Source: Toxonevra muliebris (taxonomy: Eukaryota; Arthropoda; Insecta; Diptera; Pallopteridae). From it: DNA of 64,000 nt. The stretch is taken from positions 9,686,708 to 9,750,707 of the forward strand of contig OY829329.1 in assembly GCA_963691655.1 (NCBI GenBank). Reading direction: 5' to 3'. Made by a program: the position numbers and the translations under genes. Shown piece by piece: positions 45,071-55,980 of the stretch; position 1 is the stretch's first letter, and every line of letters begins with the position of its first letter. The notes under the pieces are model-generated. The model was not told the origin of the DNA and made no database searches. It was given only the letters and a program-made list of their open reading frames with translations.

Positions 45071-45343
45071 ATGTATATTGTTTGCGATTTCCTAGCACAA
45101 CATGTTTACGAAATGATTTTCCTAAATGATTTCAATGGCGGTGGCAGTGACGATGGTGGCAGTGGTGGTGGCAGAGGCGGTGGCAGAGGCGGTGGCAGAG
45201 GCGGTGGTAGCAGCGTTGACAATTGCCATCAATGCAATCATAATGGAAGGAAAAAAATGCTTTTTATGAAGCTCGTTTCGCTGAATCGTTCAACGTTCTT
45301 GACTTCAGAGGAAGCAACAAACTCAAGCAATATGATAAATTGA
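45071..45343 (+). other. Gly/Arg-rich open frame over a GGTGGCAGAGGC minisatellite (weak)
   Basis: A 90-codon plus frame runs through a 12-bp minisatellite (GGTGGCAGAGGC, about three exact units near 45166-45205, with GGTGGCAGTGACGATGGTGG before it). This yields GGGRGGGRGGGRGGG, then SSVDNCHQCNHNGRKKM. The flanking codons are not obviously random, and a CxxC pair follows the Gly run. There is no splice site, domain or conserved start context to confirm a gene. Confidence 0.2.
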
Positions 45344-46299
45344 TAAAATGAATATTCAATAAGAATGAAAAAAAGAGTAAAAACAAACAAAAATAAAATA
45401 AAATAATGTAATGAACGTAACAACATAACCTTTTTTTTTAAATTTAAGAAAAAATGTTTATAGGAAAAAAAAATATGAAGAAAATACTTTTCTTTTTGAC
45501 AATTACATATTTTTGATTTATTTTTGTGGCACGATAAACCAAAGTAAATAAAAGCAGGGAAGAAATTAAATAAATTTACCTCACGAAATTTTGAAATCCT
45601 ATAAAGTTCAGCAAAATCACAGATAAAACAATTTAAAAAAAAATATATAAGGCTTTCAGATTTTCAATATTTTTTTTAAATTTTTAGATATACAAAACTT
45701 TTAAAATAATTTTTACCTAATCAAAATTTAATTTTGTTTTTCCTTCTTTCTTTTTTTCTGTTTTATTTTCCACTTCATTTATTATTTGACAAAATCAAAC
45801 TAACTAAATATTTTATTAAATTTTCATAAGGCTTAAGAGCCTTGCGCTTTGAAGAAAATTATTATTCTTTTCTTCTATAAATGACAAATGTTTCAGTGAC
45901 CAACTAACTATATATAAAAGTAGTTACTTTTATACAGATTAAATACAAATAGAATATAAATAAGAAACATGAAGAGAAAGAAACTAAAGTTTTAAGCCTA
46001 ATGGCAAATGGAAAAATCATAAGATTTTCTTATAGAAAATATTAAAAGGACTCGTTTATAAGTAGCCAACTAAGAATTTGAATGAAAATGGAAGGAGTTT
46101 ATGCCACGAGTGCTTTCTTATTTAAATCTAAAACAGTACTTTTTTAAATATGCTTGTGAAACAGAAGATAATAGTGAATTTGAGCCTAAAGTTTAAGTTT
46201 TATTGATGTAAACAGTTTGTTTGTTTCTTTCCTTGCATGGATAATATTATATTCAATCCAGAAAAATAAGACTTAGCCTTAAGGCTAACTACTAAATGA
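45344..46299. other. non-coding, no gene recognised
   Basis: A+T-rich without recognisable repeats or exons. A minus frame of 60 codons at 46200..46382 overlaps the start of the following array. Confidence 0.5.
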
Positions 46300-47690
46300 T
46301 CAGAAAATCTGTTAAAAACTCTGAAAGAAATTGGATAAGAATTTAAATCAAATTCGGAACCGAAAATCAGACAAAATATCAAACCAAATTCAAATAAAAA
46401 ATCAGTCTAAAATTAAAACTGAAATTTAGACCAAATTCAAAACAAACAGACTGAAATTCAAACCAAAACTTAGATCAAAATTAGAAACAAATTCAGAACC
46501 AAAATTCAAATTTAATGCTGACCAAATTTAAGACTAAAATTTTAGACCAAAACTTAGACCAAAAATTTTGATGAAAAGCAAAAACCTAAATAGACTAAAA
46601 TTCAAACCAAATTCAGACCAAAAATCAGAATAAAGGAAGACAGACTGCTTTCAGATTGAAATTCAGATCAAAACTCAGACCACAATCACAGCCAAAAATG
46701 AGAGCAAAATTAAGAAAAAAATTTGAATGAAAGTCAAACTAAAATTCAGACCAAACATAGACCACCAAAAATGAGAGCAAAAGTAAGAAAAAAAATTTGA
46801 ATGAAAGTCAAACTAAAATTCAGACCAAAGTTCAGATCGAAATTTCAAATCAAAGCTCTGATGTGAAACCAATAGCAGACAAAATTTAGCCCCAAACTCA
46901 AACCAAATTCTAACTGAAATTAAAATCACATTCAGATCAAAATTTAGTCCAAGATTCATGTAAAATTCTTTCCGAATTTCCGACCAAAGCACAGTTCAAA
47001 ATTTAGACCAAAATCTTAGACAAAACTTAGACCAAAATTCAAACAAAAATTTACACCAGACTCAGATCAAATATCAATTTAGACCGAAATTCGTACCGCA
47101 TTCAGACTAAATTCTTACCAAAATCAGAGCCAAAAATAAGAGCAAAAGCAAACTAAAAATCTAAATGAAAGTCAACCAAACCAAAATTTAGACCAAACTC
47201 ATGACCAAAATTTCAAACCAAAGCTCAGTCTGAAATTCAAACCAAAATCACACAAAATTTAAGCCAAAATTCAAACCAAATTCAGCCTGAAATTATAATC
47301 ACATCCAGATCAAAATTCAGTCCAAAATTCAAACCGAAACTTAGATAAAAATTCAGACCAAAATTCAAACGAAAATTCGGATCAAAATTAAGCAAAATTT
47401 AGACTAAAATTTGATCTAAATTTTAACCAAAATTAAAACCACATCCAGATCGAATGTTTTCCCCGAATCAGACTAAGTTCTGACCAAAAATTCAGACTAA
47501 GCACAGACAAGAACTTAGACAAAAACTCAGGCCCAAAATTGAGACCAATTTCAGATAATAATGCAGGCCGAATTCAGATTAAAACTCAGTCTAAATCTCA
47601 GATCAAAATTCATATAAAATTTATATCAAATTTTGGACGAATTCAGACCAAAATTAACAAAAAAAAAATTTTAAAATATGATAAGTATTC
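46300..47690. repeat. AAATTCAGACCAAAA array, 1.4 kb
   Basis: Degenerate units such as AAATTCAGACCAAAACTTAG recur at about 11-12-bp intervals over the whole stretch. This is the reverse complement of the GGTCTGAATTT arrays at 10.98-11.34 and 25.7-26.9 kb, and the same as the interior of the element at 28891..30256. A longer sub-block (CCAAAAATGAGAGCAAAATT with GAATGAAAGTCAAACTAAAA) is duplicated near 46690-46815 and again near 47120. No clear terminal repeats bound it here. Confidence 0.8.
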
Positions 47691-47736
47691 ACATTTTTGA
47701 GAAGCAGTTGCAGCTCCCTTAGCCGTCCCTGTAAAT

Positions 47737-47870
47737 TTTGACAAGATGATGCCAAGCAGCTGATTATAAATTATTATTGCTATCCTGCTTTTTCTTATGA
47801 GAAATGTAGTTAGACGTAGTTTTGTAAGAGAAAGACAATAATATTACCAGTGCGGCATCATCTTGTCAAA
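47737..47870. mobile_element. 134-bp MITE, TTTGACAAGATGATGCC ends
   Basis: Starts TTTGACAAGATGATGCC and ends GGCATCATCTTGTCAAA, a perfect 17-bp terminal inverted repeat around an A+T-rich core. The right-end sequence with its downstream flank (CATCTTGTCAAAGTTACTAA, CTCTCAGTTTCTA) also occurs near 49900 and, more diverged, near 56070. The repeated unit may therefore extend beyond the inverted ends. Confidence 0.75.
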
Positions 47871-48889
47871 GTTACTAAAAAAAAATCCTCTCAGTTTCTA
47901 TTCATGTACTCATTGCACATTATCATAGAGCATATGTGCGAGAGAGCCTACGGCGAATTCACTGCTTGTATGATAAAGTGGATCTCCACACGTTTAACAC
48001 CACCAACAAATAATTCTGCCACGAATAAATGTGCATATGTGCAAATGTGTGTGAGTAAATTGAGCGAAACATATAACGAGTGAATCTGAAGTGGTCTCTC
48101 ATATACACACAAACTCTCTCTTCTCTTAGCGGTTGAGAGTGACACTTTAATACCGCGCAGCAGTCTGAGCGAGAAGGGAACATAGGAAAATACAGTTATT
48201 TATATTTTACACATCTTTGAAATTTTCCCACAACATAAACTAAGATGTTTACATATGAAAAATAAACTACTTATAAGCATAATTTAATTTAATTAAGTAA
48301 AATACATTTACAGAACGTTGCACATATAAGTGAAAAATAAAATCTCATTCACAATTTAATAAATCACCAATTGGGAAAAATTAAAAAAAAAAAAAAAGAA
48401 AAAGAAAACCAAGACACATATGATGAGATATATTAAAAAAGAAGAAGAAAAAGAAGGAAAAGAAAGATAATATATGATTGATTAACTGAGGTGCTGATTA
48501 ACTGCGCTCTTAACTGAGCAACAGCGCCAGCGCCAGGCAACAGCAGCAGCAACAAAAACAATAACAATAAAACAGCAATAAAAGTTGGCCGCAACAAATC
48601 AATCATAATGTCGATGGTTGCTTAATGATGATGTTGTTGTTAATGATAATAATGATGTTATTAATGATGATCATGTTATTAATCATCAGTAACCAATTTC
48701 TTTTTATTGTGTTCTTTCTCGCTAATCACCTTGACTGGCGAGTAGCGATTTTAAAACGTCACTGCTAACACAGTTTTTCCACATCAACATCAATTTCAAT
48801 AGGTTTTTGATTGCTTCTTTCTTTTCTATTCTAGTCTATTCTTTTATTTTCTTTTCAATTGAGCGTTTCACAATATCGCACCAACTTAC
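47871..48889. other. non-coding, no gene recognised
   Basis: Holds a GGCGAATTCACTGCTTG word near 47952, GCGCCAGCGCCAGGCAAC followed by CAGCAGCAGCAACAA near 48525-48550, and ATGATGATGTTGTTG repeats near 48625. Overlapping minus frames near 47948-48183 are not supported. Confidence 0.45.
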
Positions 48890-49340
48890 CGGCAGCTGCT
48901 TGTTCGTTAGCTACACGCAAACACTCCACCGCCAACAATTGTGGCCACTTTGGCTATTGTTGCTGTTGCTGTTGTTAGCTTCAGCAGCGCGTTTTCATTG
49001 GCTGTGGCTTTGGTGTTCTTGATCACGTTTCTATGCCGCGGTTCATGTTAGATTTTTGCGTTGCGTGCACGTTAAATTCTATTTAAGATTCTTTGCTGTT
49101 CTATGCTTTGTTAAATATACCAAAGATTCTTCTTGTTCTTCTCCCGACTTCTTTCTCGTCGTAGTCGTAGTCCGTCACCGTTTTCTCTTCAGGTCTTCAG
49201 GCCATCATCTTCTGCTGTTGCTTTTAGAATTTTTGCTGTTAAGTTCGTTGGCGTTGCTGTTGTTTTTGTTGGTGCTATTTCTTTTGTTATGTCATTTCTA
49301 ACGTTCTGCATAAAATCATTTTTCTTCAAGAATAACAAAT
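48890..49340 (-). other. candidate untranslated exon, minus strand, ending in a GTAAGT donor
   Basis: On the minus strand the stretch reads as a fly leader: CCAACAAAAACAACAGCAAC, GACGGACTACGACTACGACG, GAACACCAAAGCCACAGCC and CAACAGCAACAGCAACAATA. It ends GAACAAGCAGCTGCCG followed by GTAAGTTGG, with the donor GT at 48889..48888. The GC content is well above the surroundings. The plus-strand frames here are Leu-rich by virtue of the same CAG/CAA repeats. The 5' limit is arbitrary and no coding continuation is visible downstream. Confidence 0.4.
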
Positions 49341-50094
49341 TCTAATGAATTTTTTTTCCTTATAATTGTTGTGTTTAAGCATATGAGTCTAAGAGTCTGG
49401 CAACGGTTCTTAATTATTTAAGAAAAATATTTTGTTGTGTTGTTGCTGTTTTTTTTTTCCTTTCAACATATTATATCATATTATGTTAATATTATTTAAA
49501 CAAAAAATTATGTAAGCTTCTTTTTCTTTAATTTTTTTTTTTTTGTACTTATAATTTATTTTAAGTATTTACAACTTAAATATTTCTTTAAAAAATTATT
49601 ATAACGGCTTGTGCTTTGTTTTTGTATATACCAAAATTCTTCTAGTCACAATTTTAACATAATATTTACTACATTTTAGCCAAAATCTTAACAAAATATT
49701 TACATATTATAATTATTTAATTTATATATAAATATTTTATAAGAATGAATCGAATGAGTTCTCAGAAATTTAAATTTTTTAATAAGTATTCTGCCACAGA
49801 ATTTAATCCAATATTACCTTAGACTATAGAACCAATATTATTTTTTTTCAGCCTTTGTTTATTTGGTTAGAGCGAGACAATAGCGAGAATCCTGTGGGGC
49901 ACCATCTTGTCAAAGTTACTAAAAATACTCTCAGTTTCTACTCATGTACCTACTCGTAATTAAAAATAAAATATACCAAATTTGAATTTGTACATATAAT
50001 TTAAAAATGGAAATATCAATGCTCAGAATTCATATTTTGAATTTTTCCAGGAATGATACAATTGAAATATGATAGCTAAAATATCAAATAAATA
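49341..50094. other. non-coding; MITE right-end homology near 49900
   Basis: A+T-rich. GGGGCACCATCTTGTCAAAG near 49898 matches the right end of the element at 47737..47870. Confidence 0.5.
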
Positions 50095-50660
50095 CCTTTT
50101 AGTTGTGTTGTTTTTGCAAGAAACTCTCTTAGTCTAAATACATAAATAAATATGAGAGAGAGTGTTGTTCTTGCAAAAGTTTTTTATATGAATGATTTTT
50201 TTGTATAGGGATCGTGCCTATGTAATACTCGCAGCGACGTCGGCTCTCTCAATCTCAGATGAAAGTAACGAGTGATTGATTTCAGAGAAATTTACAGTTG
50301 TGGTTAGCCGTGTTGTTTTTGCAAGAAATTCTCTTAGTCCAAATACATAAATACATATGAGAGAGAGAGCGAAAGTGTAGTTTTTGCATGAGCATTTTAT
50401 ACGAATAAATTTTTTGTATGGGTATCGTGCCTATGCAATACTCGCAGAGATGTCGGCTCTCTTAATCTGATATCAAAGTAGCGATTAATTGACTTCAGGA
50501 GAATTTACTATTAATGTAGGTCGTGTTGTTTTTGCAAGAAATATTTTTAGTGCAAATATACAAATATGAGAGAGAGAGAGAGAGGGCAGTTTATGTTGTT
50601 TTTGTATGGTTCTTTCAAGAGTTGACTTTTTTTGTTTACTCGCTCTTTTGTTTATTTAGA
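50095..50660 (+). repeat. array of the ~200-bp repeat, 2.5-3 units
   Basis: GATTGATTTCAGAGAAATTT near 50274 and ATTGACTTCAGGAGAATTTA near 50487 are about 212 bp apart. Units carry GACGTCGGCTCTCTCAATCT, GTGTTGTTTTTGCAAGAAAT and TACATAAATACATATGAGAG. (GA)n tracts occur at fixed places in the unit. Confidence 0.8.
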
Positions 50661-50899
50661 TTCATATGTACATACATCAGTAATGATATTTTTGGTACAA
50701 TTGATACAATTTGAAATCAAAAAGCACGTTGAAACCACACTAGCAGTTTTGGTTTATTTGAATTAAAAATGCAGCAATGCGCATATTTTTTCTTTGTTTT
50801 TTTTTTTTTTGGTTAAAACTTTGTATCGTCGAATATATTTGAGCAAAACGTATGTTTTCTCTCACTCAATACCACTACTTAAATGGCACATACATTTAA

Positions 50900-51427
50900 C
50901 CCTCTCAGGAGAATGTGTACTTCACGTGGTAGGAAAAATTTGAGATATTGATTTTTGTATTTAGGAGCCTCCAAATAGTCAAAAAAAAAACTATTCACGA
51001 ATTTTTTCCTGTCCAGGTTTAACCGTACGCGAGGTATACAAATATATATATAAAAAAAAAACCTTTAGGGAGCTTTAAAATACTCCGGCTTGCACAAAAT
51101 GTGTTTCTATCAAAAGAAGAAGGTTCTATCTACATAAGAAATTTATTTTTTACACCTCTTTTTATTATTTAGTATTTTTAATAATTTTTTTAAATTGACG
51201 ACACAAAAAAAGAAAAAAGAGAGCACAAAAAAAAAAAAAGGAAGATTGTCCCATAAAAGTCACAATAGTTTCGACGGTAATGCTTCAATTGTAACAAAAT
51301 AAATTTCAAACTATAGAAAAATATACAACAAAGACGTCAATACCAAAATCGTTTGGTTGGCATTTAAATCGAAGTCAGGAAAAATGTTCAAATTCATGTA
51401 CACATATGTACGAAAATCCTGCGAGGG
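50900..51427. mobile_element. TTAA-flanked piggyBac-like MITE, 528 bp
   Basis: TTAA at 50896 is followed by CCCTCTCAGGAGAATGTG. Read inwards, the other end is TTAA (51428..51431) then CCCTCGCAGGATTTTCG. The first eleven positions differ at one base, and GTGTAC and GTACATATGTGTAC follow inside. The interior is A+T-rich and lacks a transposase frame. TTAA target and CCCT ends fit the piggyBac type, but the sequence differs from the elements at 12154 and 37943. Confidence 0.65.
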
Positions 51428-51431
51428 TTAA

Positions 51432-51926
51432 ATTTGAATGAAAAAATTTTCTCTTCAAACTTATGTTAAGAGAGAGTATTTCACGAAAGATAACAGAGGC
51501 TAAATGTAGATCTCGAAGTATTTCGCACTTATTTTTTTTTGGAATTTCATATGAACTTTAACAGACTAACATGCTTAAGAGTTAATTGCACACATTTTTT
51601 TTTGGTTTTATATTTTGAGAATAAACCTTTAACCCAAATATACATTGTGTAAGGTAATCATATTGTTAATATTGCATTCGTACATTTATGCACCGAAAAA
51701 TTCAGTTTAAAAATGTATGAATATACAATGCAAGATGACAGAGCAACTTCAGAATGCACTTAACAAAATAAGCACAGTGACTTTCAAACTTGTCAGTCAA
51801 CCGGCACATTTGCGCCGCCATTTGCAACATACACACACACACACAAACACACAACCAACCACCAGGGCAAATGCAACGTTGACATTGCAGTAACTTGACA
51901 GCTTAGCTGCTAAGGTTCAAATGAAA
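51432..51926. other. non-coding; GC-richer upstream patch
   Basis: 51780-51900 contains CAACCGGCACATTTGCGCCG, an (AC)n tract and GCAGTAACTTGACAGCTTAG. It is GC-richer than its surroundings and lies directly upstream of a TATA-box candidate, so it may be promoter-proximal sequence. Confidence 0.35.
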
Positions 51927-51934
51927 TATAAAAG
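51927..51934 (+). promoter_or_regulatory. candidate TATA box (TATAAAAG)
   Basis: Perfect TATAAAAG between a GC-richer upstream patch and a leader-like stretch that ends in strong donor sites. A start near 51957 is predicted by usual spacing. There is no clear initiator motif at that point. Confidence 0.35.
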
Positions 51935-51956
51935 CGCATATGCGGGGAAAAAATTA

Positions 51957-51985
51957 AAAAAAAAAAATATTACAGAAATTGTTTC

Positions 51986-52016
<31 letters not shown>

Positions 52017-53024
52017 ACCGCACTTTTGAAATTAACGCGCTTTTACTTAACGCAAGTTCTTTTAAAAAACATTTTTTTCTTTTTCTGCTTCTCAACCACT
52101 TCATAAAAATCATATAACTGAAAAGTATTTTTTTTACAAGAAAAAAGTAGCTACTATTTTTTAATTAAAGATATACGCATTAATGGTTAATTGTAAAAGT
52201 GCAAATGTGTTTACGTGTGTGTGAAGGACGACGAAAAAATAACACAGTGAAAAGTAGCAGGAAACGAGATGTATTAAAATACGTGAAATTAATTCAATAC
52301 ACTTGAGAATTGAGAATTTTTCAACGCGAAAAAGTTAAAAACAAGCAAAGTATTTTTCATGTGCTGTTAAATGTTAAAGATTTTCACCATGTTAAAATAC
52401 GAAAGTAGCTGAGTGCGTGTGAGTGTAGTTAAAAAATTTTTAATTAAAATGCATTTAAGTAGTAAAATGAAATACAAAAGCAAAAAGTGTATGTATATAC
52501 ATGTATGTGTGTGTGTGTGCGTGTGTGTGTGTGTGTGTAGTAAGTACTCGACGTACCTGCGAGAGAAAAATCAAAAAAGTAATATATAAGTGTAGTAAAT
52601 ATCAAAAAGATTGTATTACTTACTTACTTGGAAAAAAAAAGTATTAAAAGAAAAGTAGCAAATTACAAAATTGCAATTAAATACATTTAAAGAGTAGGAA
52701 AGAAATACGTTCTTGCACCTACTACTAAAAATTGCAATAAATTGTATGTTTTATAATTGAAAAAGGTAGTAAGTACATAGGTACAGCAAACTTTATAAAC
52801 AAAAAAAAATAAATTTAAAAAACTCGAAAAAAGTAAGTATTCCTCAATGGAAATCAAGGATTTTATGAAAACTACAAAATCTATATGTATATGTAATTAT
52901 GTTTTTAGTACCAACATTTTGATAAACAATTCTTATGTAATAAATAAAAATAGAAAATGCAGTAAAAACTCGGCAGCAGTAATCCCTTGAAATATGAAAC
53001 CAACGTAGAATCAACAAGTCGAAC
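51957..53024 (+). other. candidate untranslated first exon with two donor sites
   Basis: Leader-like sequence: AGCAGGAAACGAGATG near 52256, AACGCGAAAAAGTTAAAAAC near 52324 and GTGCGTGTGAGTGTAG near 52412, with many short upstream frames and none long. Two consensus donors lie near the end, AAAAAAGTAAGTATT (GT at 52833) and GTCGAACGTAAGTAATT (GT at 53025), which could be alternative 5' splice sites. A (GT)n tract near 52506-52538 lies inside. Confidence 0.35.
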
Positions 53025-53230
53025 GTAAGTAATTAAATTAAACAGAAATCACAATAGATTCAACTAAGAAATCAATTTTGAAATTAATACTTTTCTTTTT
53101 TTTTATATGCTTTTGGCTTTAATTAAAAGCTGAATTGAGAGTTATTTGATTCCTGCATCAAATTCGTTGGCAATTATCATCAAATACTTTTTTCAATACG
53201 TTAAATTTTTGTATAAACTTGTGTAACAAA

Positions 53231-53308
53231 TCGTCGCCTGAGAACTAATTTGGCGTTTAAGTATACAAATTCGTATACATATACGCCAAATCAATTCTCA
53301 GGCGACGA
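53231..53308. mobile_element. CGTCGCCTGAG hairpin element, 78 bp
   Basis: Left arm TCGTCGCCTGAGAACTAATT and right arm AATTCTCAGGCGACGA, extended by TTGGCGT / ACGCCAA. It is the third copy of the hairpin at 11441..11520. The terminal 12 bases are identical to that copy. Confidence 0.75.
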
Positions 53309-53528
53309 AATGTAAGACTAACACTCCGCAGCTGGTATAAAAGGGGAAAGGGAGTTTTATTTGCCCTCAGCTCTCGCGAAATCATACACTTATTAGTCCA
53401 AATCTGATGACAGCTGTACATATATTGAGACTGTAGAAACTTAGAACCAATCAGCTTCCTTCTCTATTAAATGTATGAGTTATAGATAACAGACTCTCAT
53501 TTTTACATAATATGACTCGTTAACTTAC

Positions 53529-53694
53529 GGCGAATTCATCAACCGAGTGCCGTACTCTCTTTTCGTTTTTTCTTTTATATGAAGTTTTTTCGCTCTCAAT
53601 TTAAGTGAGCGAAAAACTCGAATGCTCTCCGCTTAAGAGAGTGAAAAACTTCATATTAGAAATAGAGAGGCCAGCACTCCGTTGATGAATTCGC
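53529..53694. mobile_element. GGCGAATTC palindromic element, near complete
   Basis: Left GGCGAATTCATCAACCGAGT and right end ACTCCGTTGATGAATTCGC are inverted matches. Inner parts are TATGAAGTTTTTTCGCTCTC and GTGAAAAACTTCATATTAG. The flanks TTAC and TTTTAG are diverged from TTAA. A small internal duplication (GAGCGAAAAACTCGAATGCT) separates the arms. Confidence 0.75.
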
Positions 53695-53699
53695 TTTTA

Positions 53700-54501
53700 G
53701 TTATTGATAGAGATGAGTGTTGGAAAATTAGGTACAATTGTACTTTTTTCGACTTTTTCAAGCTACAAAGTACATTAGGTACAATTTGTTATGGGCAATA
53801 GAAATTGTAAATCTTTAAATTTAAACCTACTTAAATTTAAATTGCCAAACAACTATGTTGGTCAACTCTGCATTTATTTAAGACTGTAACTGCATTTATT
53901 TAAAACAATGTATTTTACATTTAAAAAAGTAGTTGACTTCATCGGTAATAAATTAAAAATTTGTTTTAGGGCTTTTCTAAATATTGATGGCCATATATAT
54001 ATATGCAGGGGCTCACAAAATTGATCACAAAAAACCTTTTCAATTCACAAAGTAACAATGGAGAAAAAGTTTTACTATGTTTCCTGCAAGAATTTCAAAT
54101 ATCTCTCAGATAAAATGGAATCTCTCTACAGTCTTGAACTTAATTTCAATACAATACTCTTGCTTTCAGTGTACTAGAATGTTTCATAGTGATCCTATCT
54201 TCATCAACTGTATCAACAGGTGATGTGAAACAAGGAGGCAATTTTTTTTTGCTTTTTTCTTGCTTTTTTCTTGCTTGTAATGAATGATGCCCTTACATAA
54301 GAATCACTGGACGATACAAATAACCACGAATCACAGTTCAACTTAACCAAACTCCTAAACTATGCGAACTATATTTGCTCTGTGTTTACTCTCATCCAAA
54401 TATACTCGAACTATTCCTTTTTAAACGTACTTCGAAAAAAACTCCCAAAAGTCTGTTTGTACCAATTTCCACACAGCAACTTTTCTTGGTCAATTCATAA
54501 A
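53700..54501. other. non-coding, no gene recognised
   Basis: A+T-rich, with TTAGGTACAATTGTACTTTT near 53730 and TTTTTTCTTGCTTTTTTCTT near 54252. No exon-like segment. Confidence 0.5.
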
Positions 54502-54638
54502 CAGCTCTATTCTGAATATTCCTAAAATTATAAGCCCCGTGGAAATTTGTTTCTTTTTCATGTATTCCTATGGGAAAAGAAGAAAAAAGACTCAACTTTT
54601 TCTGGGGAATCCATTCGGGAATATTTAGAATAGGGCTG
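54502..54638. mobile_element. 137-bp MITE, CAGCCCTATTCTAAATATTC ends
   Basis: Starts CAGCTCTATTCTGAATATTC and, read inwards from the other side, CAGCCCTATTCTAAATATTC: 18 of 20 positions match. The interior contains GCCCCGTGGAAATTTG and its counterpart CTTTTTCTGGGGAATCC. No target duplication is certain. The minus-strand frame of 96 codons (54392..54682) simply crosses this element. Confidence 0.7.
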
Positions 54639-55800
54639 ATTGATTTTTTTTCAGTGTTGCCGTTCACATTTACACACGGCAAGATTTCTTGAGCAATTTT
54701 ACTGAGATTAAAAAAAAATCAAAAGAACAAATGATAAAAGAAAACTTGGCAGACTGCACCCGCCCTCTTTCGTCACTTATTTTCTCACAATTAAAAGCAA
54801 GAAAAATTGCAGTGTAGTAATTAAAATATAATATTAGTTATAATTATCGAATTTATATTGTAGATTTTCATACACAATGCTCACTACTTATTTGCAATTG
54901 CTTGCAACACTATATAGCAAAAGCGCTTAATGAGCTCGCATCACGTGCAGGCAGACAAGCGACATCACGTGTTCAATTGCACATTTACGTATACGCACAT
55001 ATGTTTGAGAGTTTGAGATTTCGCACTGGCATTTCATTTTGTGTTTTTTTTTTTAATATTTCACAAACTCAACTTCATTTCAACATTTCTGTTTTTCTGA
55101 ATATGCTACACTCAAAAGGTGAGAACATGTAAGAGAAGTTACTAAGGTTAAATGTTTATAAGTATACAAAGCCTTCAACCTTCGCACTGAAGTGATGGTG
55201 AGATTCAGAGATTATTTTAGATACAAAATTTGCATGGATCTAGAATTTTCTTTGAAAGTTCTTATAAATATTCAACTCCTATATTTCATTTAAAATTTGT
55301 GAAAGTAAAAGCTTTTTTCATATGAAATTTAAGGGAGTGTAGAACACGAATCGATTAAAAAAGTTGCGGTACTATTTACTTATTCGGATATCTTAAGAAA
55401 ATAAGTATTTGGAAAAAGAAATTAAAAGGGAAATATCAATGTAATCTTAAAAAACACATGAGATGAAACTCAGATAGCCAACGTCGACGGCTCTGCTCAT
55501 TTGTATGTGGCCGATCACCATATCTTCAAAGCTTTCTTTCATATTAGGCGAGAACTTTTTGTTGTTTGCTGTACTCTTCTTCACTCTTCTTCCCTTACTC
55601 TCCTTTAAACTCAAAAAAATTGTTAGGAAATATTGCGAAATCTAAAAGGGAACATTTTTTTTTTTCTTCGCTGTACTTTTCCTCTCTCTCTTTTTCCCCT
55701 CCACTCCTATAAACTCAAAAAAATTGCTAAGAACAATTGTCAAATCTAAAAGAGAACATATGAAAAAAGCCCGATTCTGTTGCCGACTCTCTCAGTATCT
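54639..55800. other. non-coding, no gene recognised
   Basis: Contains a duplicated segment (TTGTTAGGAAATATTGCGAA and TTGCTAAGAACAATTGTCAA, about 115 bp apart, both after CTCCTATAAACTCAAAAAAA-like sequence) and a partial ~200-bp-repeat word near 55480. No gene seen. Confidence 0.45.
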
Positions 55801-55814
55801 GTTCATGTACCGCA

Positions 55815-55976
55815 TTTGCTTTTCGTTTTCCCCATATGAAGTTTTTCGCTTTCTTAAATTGAGAGCTGCTCTCTCTGTCTTCTTTTTTATATGAAGTTTT
55901 TCGCTCTCTCAAATTGAGAGTGTAAAAATTTCATATAAAAAAAAAACGAAAAGAGATTGCGGTTAGTGAATTCGCC
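55815..55976. mobile_element. GGCGAATTC palindromic element, left end lost
   Basis: The right end is GGTTAGTGAATTCGCC followed by TTAA at 55977..55980. Inside are two copies of TATATGAAGTTTTTCGCTCT and one AAATTTCATATAAAAAAAAA arm. The expected left GGCGAATT end is absent, and the left part seems to be a duplicated arm. Confidence 0.65.
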
Positions 55977-55980
55977 TTAA

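Noticed and set aside
48807..49345. Leu-rich plus frames that look like signal peptides
   Set aside because: They are the antisense of CAG/CAA repeats in a leader-like minus-strand segment that ends in a good donor.
54392..54682. 96-residue minus frame without low complexity
   Set aside because: It runs straight across a MITE with inverted ends. No domain or splice site.
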